A stretch of 6,098 bases of DNA from Actinomycetota bacterium. Lineage in GTDB: Bacteria; Actinomycetota; Thermoleophilia; UBA2241. Of the stretch, positions 1 to 6,098 are shown piece by piece. The notes beneath the pieces are model-generated. The model saw only the letters and a program-made list of their open reading frames with translations. It was not told the DNA's origin and ran no database searches. The DNA lies in assembly GCA_003132645.1 (NCBI GenBank), contig PKYM01000216.1, positions 10,050 to 16,147 of the forward strand, given 5' to 3'. Position 1 is the first letter of the stretch; every line of letters begins with the position of its first letter. The translations under genes were made by a program, and so were the position numbers.

Positions 1-86
1 AGGTGCTCCTTTGCCACGGGGCGTTCCAGGTCAAAAGGCGTTCTTAGAGACCCTCTTCTGCGAATCAGCTCCAGCAACTCCGGCAT
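1..86 (-). CDS. Nitroreductase-family protein, N-terminal fragment cut by the window edge
   Basis: Seen: on the minus strand an ATG at 86-84 opens a frame that stays open to base 1 (28 complete codons). The Shine-Dalgarno AGGGAGGA lies four bases upstream of the ATG (positions 98-91), the best ribosome site on this strand. The peptide begins MPELLELIRRRGSLRTPFD and continues LERPVAKEH. Family knowledge: FMN-dependent nitroreductases open with a helix followed by an R-x-S-x-R signature that contacts the FMN phosphate, then an F-D/P...V-x-x-E-x-L stretch. Here R11, S13 and R15 and the following PFD...PVAKEH fit that pattern. Such enzymes reduce nitro, quinone or flavin substrates with NAD(P)H, and some act as dehalogenases or dehydrogenases. 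The gene is divergent from the GntR regulator at 300, so it may share its control region. Only the N-terminus is visible, so the family call is probable and the substrate unknown. Confidence 0.6.
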   Translation of the reverse strand, partial: MPELLELIRRRGSLRTPFDLERPVAKEH

Positions 87-90
87 GGAG

Positions 91-98
91 TCCTCCCT
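91..98 (-). promoter_or_regulatory. Shine-Dalgarno deciding the start of the left-edge minus-strand gene
   Basis: On the minus strand AGGGAGGA is followed by CTCC and then ATG, a near-perfect anti-16S match at ordinary spacing. This site is the main reason for treating the edge frame as a real gene rather than a shadow. Confidence 0.6.
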
Positions 99-130
99 GT
101 CAGCGTGTCGCTCCGCGATCACCGCCGCCA

Positions 131-145
131 GGCCTCGAAGAGGCC
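131..145 (-). other. Short hairpin in the leader of the left-edge gene
   Basis: GGCCTC-GAA-GAGGCC is a perfect 6-bp inverted repeat with a 3-base loop. A competing outer pairing exists between CCAGG at 128-132 and CCTGG at 152-156. It lies 45 to 60 bases upstream of the minus-strand ATG at 86, so it would fall in that gene's 5' leader. There is no T-tract, so it is not called a terminator; any regulatory role is speculative. Confidence 0.3.
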
Positions 146-187
146 CTTCGCCCTGGCCTCAGCGGGGGTGATCAGCCCGATGAAGGC

Positions 188-203
188 TACCATGGCGATG
201 GTA
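188..203. promoter_or_regulatory. Candidate GntR-type operator, perfect inverted repeat TACCAT-N4-ATGGTA
   Basis: Both 6-base arms match perfectly around the spacer GGCG. The right arm runs into GTATAC, which resembles the GT-(A/C)-(G/T)-AC core typical of FadR-subfamily GntR operators. It lies between the divergent edge gene and the GntR gene, about 97 bases before the regulator's ATG, and overlaps a -10-like TATACT at 202-207. That placement suits autoregulation by steric block. The binding protein is inferred, not shown. Confidence 0.45.
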
Positions 204-207
204 TACT
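202..207 (+). promoter_or_regulatory. Possible -10 box (TATACT) for the GntR regulator gene
   Basis: TATACT matches the TATAAT consensus at five of six positions and sits in a locally AT-richer stretch. It would give a leader of roughly 85 bases before the ATG at 300. No good -35 is visible 16-18 bases upstream, so a promoter here would be weak or activator-dependent. Because the core GTATAC is palindromic it could also serve the opposite strand. Confidence 0.35.
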
Positions 208-299
208 TTGTGCAAGTCGGCGAAGCCCTTTTCTCGAGCTGATCGATCGATGAGACAACTACCAAATGAGGTCCGACTACTGGTCATGGCGGTCGCGTA

Positions 300-1016
300 A
301 TGCCGATACCTGATGTCACTCCGAATCTGGCTCGTGGCACGATCCGAGATGAGATCTATCCCACAGTGCGTGAATGGATCATCGCTGGTGAACTCGCGCC
401 AGGAGAGATCCTCAGAGACAAGGAGCTCGCGGAACGACTCGGTGTCAGCCGGACACCCGTCCGCGAAGCGCTGCAACGTCTGAAGGACGAGGGCTTTGTT
501 CAGACGGAGACGAACCGTTGGACGCGTGTCGCGCCCATCAATGTCGCAGCGGTCAGCGAGATCTACCAGATAGTGTGCGCTTTGGAGACTGTCGCCATCC
601 TGGCCGCCGGCCCTCACCTGACGCGCGAGGACCTGGAGGCCATGACCGAGGCCAATGGCCAACTCAGAGTCGCCTTGGCGAACGGCATGGGAGCTGACGC
701 CTCCGACGCGGATTCGCGCTTCCACGATGCCTTTGTCCACAAGTGCGGCAACAGTCATCTGATACGCATCATGGAGGACCTTCGCGCGAAGCTCCGTCGA
801 GCCGAGATCGCCTACTTTGGCGGGGCGATCGTGGCAGCCGCGTCTGCCGATGACCACGAGCAGGTCATAGCCGCTCTGAAGCGCGGTGCATATGACGAGG
901 CTGCCGCTGTCGTCAGGGCCAACTGGGACGGATCACTCGAGCGCCTTATGCGCTCCCAGGGGGCGAGTGACTCCCAGACCGGCGAAGACAATTCCGCAGG
1001 TGCGCGACAGCCCTGA
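300..1016 (+). CDS. GntR-family transcriptional regulator, FadR/FCD subfamily
   Basis: A 238-residue DNA-binding repressor or activator, the usual length for the FadR/FCD class. An N-terminal winged helix-turn-helix occupies about residues 11-80. Its core DKELAERLGVSRTPVREALQ (40-59) is the classic GntR signature, followed by L-x-x-E-G-F. An all-helical FCD ligand domain covers about 85-217. The usual FCD metal-site ligands appear as D138 and H142 (DSRFH) and H186 (DDHEQV). Where a third His is common, the sequence reads RANWDGSLERL, with N208 instead. FCD regulators generally sense small carboxylates or amino acid derivatives. The start at 300 is the only ATG/GTG/TTG in frame after the upstream stop at 267-269; its Shine-Dalgarno is poor. 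Its TAATG start overlaps the stop of a five-codon ATG frame at 286-300. It precedes the PLP enzyme/permease operon on the same strand and is its likely regulator (inference). Confidence 0.93.
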   Translation: MPIPDVTPNLARGTIRDEIYPTVREWIIAGELAPGEILRDKELAERLGVSRTPVREALQRLKDEGFVQTETNRWTRVAPINVAAVSEIYQIVCALETVAILAAGPHLTREDLEAMTEANGQLRVALANGMGADASDADSRFHDAFVHKCGNSHLIRIMEDLRAKLRRAEIAYFGGAIVAAASADDHEQVIAALKRGAYDEAAAVVRANWDGSLERLMRSQGASDSQTGEDNSAGARQP

Positions 1017-1032
1017 GCCGTTTGGCGGCCTC

Positions 1033-1062
1033 GTCGCGAGGTAGCGCCATTCTCGCCGCGAC
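1033..1062 (+). terminator. Possible weak terminator hairpin after the GntR gene
   Basis: GTCGCG at 1033-1038 pairs with CGCGAC at 1057-1062, and GCGAG/CTCGC pairing inside adds stability with a bulge. A smaller hairpin, GCAG-TAGCA-CTGC, follows immediately. There is no T-run, so this is a tentative separation of the regulator transcript from the operon. Confidence 0.25.
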
Positions 1063-1185
1063 GCAGTAGCACTGCGCGTCAGGGCGGGGCGCTGCGCGAT
1101 AGCCGGCCTTTTCCTCGACGCTCCCGCGCGAGAGCACCGTCCTTTGCCGCCCAGAGCTCTCCTGACCGTACTCCGAAGGGGACTC

Positions 1186-1214
1186 TTGACCGTTTGTATG
1201 TGATATGCAATACA
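1186..1214 (+). promoter_or_regulatory. Candidate promoter of the PLP enzyme/permease operon
   Basis: TTGACC at 1186-1191 is a good -35 element. Seventeen bases later AATACA (1209-1214) can act as a -10, though it is a mediocre match; TACATT at 1211-1216 is an alternative with a longer spacer. The block is markedly AT-richer than its surroundings and ends about 30 bases before the ATG at 1246, giving a short leader. Transcription from here rather than from the regulator promoter would make the operon a separate unit. Confidence 0.45.
1195..1214. promoter_or_regulatory. Candidate operator, imperfect inverted repeat TGTAT-N10-ATACA
   Basis: The outer five bases of each side are perfectly complementary and the two central pairs also match. 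It overlaps the spacer and -10 region of the candidate operon promoter, the expected position for repression. The sequence just right of centre continues as ATACATTGTG (1210-1219), a 9-of-10 match to ATACTTTGTG at 203-212 upstream of the GntR gene. This is consistent with one regulator acting at both sites. Confidence 0.4.
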
Positions 1215-1245
1215 TTGTGACGCGAGCCTAGAAGAGGGAGCAGCG

Positions 1246-2744
<1,499 letters not shown>

Positions 2745-2748
<4 letters not shown>

Positions 2749-4094
2749 GCGCACCGCTTGCAGCGGCCGCCGGGATGGTCTGCAGCGGTTGCGGCGCGGT
2801 TCCCGATGCGGCGGAGCCGTTCCCCTTCAGCTGTCGAAACGCAGGTGACGGCGGCGACCATGTGCTGCGGCGCGGCCTCGACCTCGATGCAGTCGAGTTC
2901 CCCCTGGACGACTCCGAACCCGATCCCTTCATCCGATTCCGGTCTTTTCTGTACGCCTACCACGTGGCCCGCGCGCATGGCATGAGAGACGAGGCCTTCG
3001 TCGCGCTTGTGCGTCGGCTCGACGCCGAGGTCGCGCGCGTCGACGGGCGCGGGTTCTCGGTGACGCCGTTTGCGACCTGGCCGACTGTGGGCGAGCACGT
3101 CGGGCTTTCCGGCGAGCTCTGGGTGAAAGACGAGACCGGCAACGTCGCCGGCTCGCACAAGGCCCGACACCTGTTCGGCTTGCTTGTGTACCTGGAGGTC
3201 GTCGAACGGCTCGGCCTTGCGGACGGTGCGGTGCGACCGGACCTTGCGATCGCAAGCTGTGGCAACGCGGCCCTGGCCGCAGCGGTCGTGGCGGCGGCGG
3301 GCCGTTACCGGCTGCACGTGTTCATTCCGGTCGACGCTGACCCAGGGATCGTCGCGCGCCTCACTGCGCTGGGCTGCGTCGTGCATGTTTGTCCAAGAGA
3401 ACCCGACGTGCCGGGGGATCCGACGTTTGCCGCGCTGCAGGCGGCACTCGCGACTGGAGCCCTGCCGTTCACCTGTCAGGGCAGCGAGAACGGCCTGGCG
3501 ATCGAAGGCGGCGAGACGATCGGCTACGAGATGGTCGCGGGCCTGGTCGAGGCGGGCACTGCGCTGGACGATGTCGTGGTCCAAGTGGGTGGCGGGGCGC
3601 TGGCGAGCGCCGTCGCCGCCGCTTTCGCCGAGGCCGTCACCCTGGGGATACTGCCGCGCGCGCCACGGCTGCACACGGTACAGACCGAGGGCGCCTGGCC
3701 GTTGAAGCGGGCTTACGAGCTCGTTGCCGCGCGCGTTCCGGCGGGCTGCGGATCCGCCCGACTTCGCGCGGTCCTGCGCGACGCCGCGCGCCACCGAGCC
3801 TCGTTCATGTGGCCGTGGGAGAGCGAGCCGCGGAGTATCGCGAACGGCCTCCTCGACGACGAGACCCATGACTGGCTCGCGGTGGTCGAGGCGATGCTCG
3901 CGACCGGCGGACAGCCCGTGGTCGTGAGCGAAGCTGCCCTCGCCCGCGCGAACGCCCTGGCCGTCGAGGTCACTGGCAGCCCCGTCGATCCTACCGGCTC
4001 GGCGGGACTGGCTGGACTTTCGGAGCTTCGTGAGCGCGGCGCCATTTCTCCCGCTGCGCGGGTCGCCGTGCTGTTCACGGGGGTCTCGCGTTGA
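2745..4094 (+). CDS. PLP-dependent fold-type II enzyme, threonine synthase-like
   Basis: A 449-residue enzyme. A GTG start at 2745 shares GTGA with the stop of the upstream gene, indicating translational coupling; ATG at 2775 is an alternative start that keeps every motif. The N-terminus has C13-x2-C16 and C30, like the zinc-knuckle segment of many threonine synthases, but no fourth Cys is apparent. The Schiff-base lysine is probably K139 in [14 protein letters not shown], preceded by LWVKDE. SCGNAA (171-176) is the substrate carboxylate/PLP loop, VGGGALAS (281-288) the phosphate-binding loop, and [11 protein letters not shown] (415-425) resembles the conserved C-terminal PLP-domain segment. 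The superfamily includes threonine synthase, threonine/serine dehydratases and diaminopropionate ammonia-lyase. The context (regulator, second PLP enzyme, permease) favours catabolism or conversion of an imported amino acid over threonine biosynthesis. No homoserine kinase or dehydrogenase gene is adjacent. The precise reaction is unknown. Confidence 0.9.
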
Positions 4095-4143
4095 CCCCTC
4101 GGACCCCGAATGCCATCTCAGCCGCCCAAGAGAAGGGAGTGCC

Positions 4144-5775
4144 ATGAGTGTCGTGACCCCGGAGAATACGAGTGTGCAACCTGACCGGCCGAAGCTCATG
4201 CGACGGGAAGCCGGCAGACAGGGCCTTCTCTTCATTGCGGTGAGCGGGATCATCGGATCAGGCTGGCTTCTGTCTCCCATGTTTGCCGCGCAGGACGCGG
4301 GCCCCGCGTCCCTGATCTCCTGGGTGTTGGGGGGGATCGCCGTTGGCATCCTCGCCCTGTCGATGGCCGAGCTGTCCACGATGTTCCCGTTGGCAGGCGG
4401 CATCGCCCGGCATCCTCACTTCGCATTCGGAGGCTTCGCGGGCTGGCTCGTGGGGTGGCTTGCCTGGTTGGGCTTCGTTACGACCACGCCAGTAGAAGTG
4501 CTGGCCGCCCTGCAGTACGCCACCAACTACATACCGTGGCTCACTCATCAGTCGGGCGGTCAGATCGTCCTCACCGGTCCCGGCTACGTCGTTGCGGCCG
4601 GGCTCATGGTCCTCTTCGCCGCCGTCAATATCCTCGGTGTGCGCTGGCTCCTGCGCACAACGGTCATCACCGGCTGGTGGAAGCTGATCATACCGCTCGT
4701 GGCGTCTGTGATGATCATCGCCTTCGGCCACCACGGTCACAATCTGACGAGTTACGGCGGCTTTGCTCCCTACGGCGTCAAGGGCATTCTTCTCGCCGTG
4801 GCAGGCGGGGGCATCATCTTCGCCTATACCGGGTTCGAGCAAGCGGCCGTTATGGCGGGCGAGACCAAGAATCCCTCAAGAAACGTTCCCATCGCCGTCA
4901 TCGGGTCGGTAGGGATCGTCGCCGTGGTCTACGTGCTGCTGCAGCTGGCGCTACTCCTGGGTGTCGGGCCTGCCGCACTCCGACACGGCTGGGCCGGCCT
5001 GACCACATCAGGCTTCGGCGCCTACGGTCCCTTTGCCAGTATCGCCACCACGCTCGGCCTGTCGTGGGTAGCGGTGCTCCTCTATATCGATGCTTTCGTG
5101 TCTCCCGCCGGGTGTGGGCTCGTCTACGTCGCCACCACAGCACGAACGTCCTACGCGATGGGTCGAAACCTCGGGCTTGCCGGTTCTTCGGTGAGCTGGG
5201 TCAGCAAGGAGGGCGTCCCGGTCTTCAGTATCATCCTGGCGGCGGGCCTCGGTCTGCTCTTTCTTCTGCCGTTTCCCAGCTGGCAGGTGTTGGTATCGTT
5301 CATCACCTCTTCGCTTGTGATGATGTACGGTCTCATGCCCCCCGCGTGCGCGGCGCTGCGTCGTCAACTCCCGAAGACCGAGAGACCCTATCGGGTTCCG
5401 GGTGGCGACGTGTTCCTCTTCCTCGGATTCCTGGTCGCGAACCTGATCATCTTCTGGACCGGCTGGAACACGAACTGGAAACTGCTCATCGCGATCGGAA
5501 TCGGTCTCGCGCTCCTCGTGCCCAGCCTTTGGAGACAGCAGGCACAAGCCAGTCTTGAGTTGCGCCACGGCTGGTGGCTTCTGCCCTACCTTGTCGGCTT
5601 GGGGATCCTCTCGTATCTCGGCACGTTCGGTGGTGGCAAAGGGTACATCCCCTTCGGGTGGGACTTCCTTGTCGTGATCGCCTTCAGCGTAGTGATCTGG
5701 CTGCTGGCCCTGGCGTCCAGGCTTCCGGCGGAGCGCGTGGAGCAGATCGTCCAGGAGACCGGCTGGGACGTGTGA
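4144..5775 (+). CDS. APC-superfamily amino acid permease
   Basis: A 543-residue inner-membrane transporter with about 12-14 hydrophobic helices. These lie at approximately 27-47, 55-80, 95-125, 145-165, 178-196, 213-235, 250-275, 305-325, 358-380, 384-405, 423-443, 447-462, 478-495 and 507-525. Helix 1 carries GIIGSGWL (35-42), the unwound amino-acid-binding segment of APC carriers. FAYTGFEQAAVMAGETKNP (226-244) followed by RNVP is the conserved helix-6/loop signature, and ERPYRVPGG (413-421) is another family hallmark. The GSGWL form and the length resemble the YveA-type aspartate/H+ symporter group more than short cationic permeases, but substrate cannot be assigned. The start at 4144 is set by AGAAGGGAG (4131-4139). 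An in-frame start at 4030 would overlap the previous gene by 65 bases and add a non-family N-terminus. It is the last gene of the operon, 49 bp after the second PLP enzyme, and presumably imports its substrate. Confidence 0.94.
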   Translation: MSVVTPENTSVQPDRPKLMRREAGRQGLLFIAVSGIIGSGWLLSPMFAAQDAGPASLISWVLGGIAVGILALSMAELSTMFPLAGGIARHPHFAFGGFAGWLVGWLAWLGFVTTTPVEVLAALQYATNYIPWLTHQSGGQIVLTGPGYVVAAGLMVLFAAVNILGVRWLLRTTVITGWWKLIIPLVASVMIIAFGHHGHNLTSYGGFAPYGVKGILLAVAGGGIIFAYTGFEQAAVMAGETKNPSRNVPIAVIGSVGIVAVVYVLLQLALLLGVGPAALRHGWAGLTTSGFGAYGPFASIATTLGLSWVAVLLYIDAFVSPAGCGLVYVATTARTSYAMGRNLGLAGSSVSWVSKEGVPVFSIILAAGLGLLFLLPFPSWQVLVSFITSSLVMMYGLMPPACAALRRQLPKTERPYRVPGGDVFLFLGFLVANLIIFWTGWNTNWKLLIAIGIGLALLVPSLWRQQAQASLELRHGWWLLPYLVGLGILSYLGTFGGGKGYIPFGWDFLVVIAFSVVIWLLALASRLPAERVEQIVQETGWDV

Positions 5776-5781
5776 ATGGAC

Positions 5782-5813
5782 GAGGCCGCCGGGCCTTCGC
5801 GCCCGGCGGCCTC
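5782..5813 (+). terminator. Strong GC-rich terminator hairpin of the operon
   Basis: GAGGCCGCCGGGC (5782-5794) is perfectly complementary to GCCCGGCGGCCTC (5801-5813), a 13-bp stem closed by a 6-base loop. It begins six bases after the permease stop. The tail TCTCTCGAAA is only partly T-rich, as is common in high-GC genomes. It marks the end of the three-gene transcript and is symmetric enough to act on both strands. Confidence 0.8.
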
Positions 5814-5815
5814 TC

Positions 5816-5999
5816 TCGAAACGAGCTGACGGGCAAGCGCGTCCGTGTCGGAGGCGAGGTCGCCCAAGTCCTCCACGTCGATCTCCTGCGAGTCGTCTTG
5901 ATGACCGAGGCCCAGGACGGCGTTGCCCCTCACCGCGTCGTGGTCTCGCAGGACGACGGGATCGACGTCGGGGTGATCGAGGAGAGACGCGAGGACTGA
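5816..5999. other. Coding-like stretch without a convincing gene, possible remnant
   Basis: Between the two hairpins the sequence has clear three-base periodicity. In the plus frame ending with TGA at 5997-5999, first and third codon positions are each about 85% G+C while the second is about one third. The minus frame registered so its third bases fall on plus first bases shows the same pattern, so the strand cannot be decided. The plus frame reads through GKRVRVGGEVAQVLHVDLL and ends VIEERRED, but has no start with a Shine-Dalgarno after the terminator. The minus frame has a GTG at 6008 without a good ribosome site, and runs through the terminator 190 bases into antisense of the permease. 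Neither peptide is recognised. A decayed gene end is possible. The rest of the last 323 bases holds only the two hairpins. Confidence 0.3.
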
Positions 6000-6049
6000 G
6001 AGGGACACGAGGCCCGCGTCTCCAGCTCCGCGATCGCCGCCGCCGCTGG

Positions 6050-6083
6050 GCGACGGGGCGGCCTTACTGACCCGCCCCGTCGC
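6050..6083 (+). terminator. Second strong hairpin, likely terminator
   Basis: GCGACGGGGCGG (6050-6061) pairs perfectly with CCGCCCCGTCGC (6072-6083) around a 10-base loop. On the plus strand it is followed by the pyrimidine-rich GTCCTTCCGCTTC; on the minus strand no T-rich tail follows. Its loop contains a minus-strand TAA at 6066-6064 that would end a frame entering from the right edge. It could therefore terminate a plus-strand remnant at 5999 or sit at the end of a convergent gene outside the window. Confidence 0.5.
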
Positions 6084-6098
6084 GTCCTTCCGCTTCGA

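Noticed and set aside
11..253. An 80-codon plus-strand frame at the left end
   Set aside because: It is opposite the edge gene with the good ribosome site, has a Pro/Ser/Arg-rich shadow-like composition and covers the control region.
240..253. GATC-GATC-GAT short tandem repeat upstream of the GntR gene
   Set aside because: Only about two and a half copies of a 4-mer; no evidence that it is more than chance or a few restriction-like sites.
159..857. A 232-codon minus-strand frame opposite the GntR gene
   Set aside because: The plus strand clearly encodes the GntR/FCD protein; the antisense peptide has no family features and no ribosome site.
4030..4143. Upstream in-frame extension of the permease
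   Set aside because: It would overlap the preceding enzyme by 65 bases, and the ATG at 4144 has a strong Shine-Dalgarno and gives a normal APC N-terminus.
4455..5558. A 367-codon plus-strand frame inside the permease gene
   Set aside because: It is an Arg/His-rich out-of-frame shadow of the membrane protein with no motif.

Overview
The window is a high-GC bacterial segment with strongly GC-biased third codon positions, a GTG start, a 4-nt gene overlap and GC-rich hairpin terminators. This suits a high-GC Gram-positive (Actinomycetota-like) organism. The assignment rests on composition and gene style only and is moderate at best.

Layout, left to right. (1) Positions 1-86, minus strand: the first 28 codons of a gene running off the left edge, with a strong Shine-Dalgarno and an N-terminus like FMN nitroreductases. 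(2) Positions 87-299: a divergent intergenic region with a perfect TACCAT-N4-ATGGTA inverted repeat overlapping a TATACT -10-like box. (3) Positions 300-1016, plus strand: a GntR-family regulator of the FadR/FCD class. (4) Positions 1017-1245: a 229-bp gap with a possible hairpin and, just before the next gene, a promoter/operator-like AT-rich block. (5) Positions 1246-5775, plus strand: a compact three-gene operon. It encodes a cysteine-synthase-like fold-type II PLP enzyme, a threonine-synthase-like fold-type II PLP enzyme (joined by a GTGA overlap) and an APC-superfamily amino acid permease (49 bp further on). (6) Positions 5776-6098: a perfect 13-bp-stem terminator, then about 180 bp with codon-like composition but no convincing gene, then a second strong hairpin.

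How it may work together (inference): the permease imports an amino acid or related amine acid, and the two PLP enzymes process it by elimination, replacement or deamination chemistry. The FCD-type GntR protein, which normally senses a small carboxylate, would control both itself and the operon. Supporting this, the 10-mer ATACWTTGTG occurs just upstream of both transcription units. The substrate cannot be read from the sequence. The pair of different fold-type II PLP enzymes next to a dedicated permease is the most promising candidate here for an undescribed amino acid utilisation pathway.
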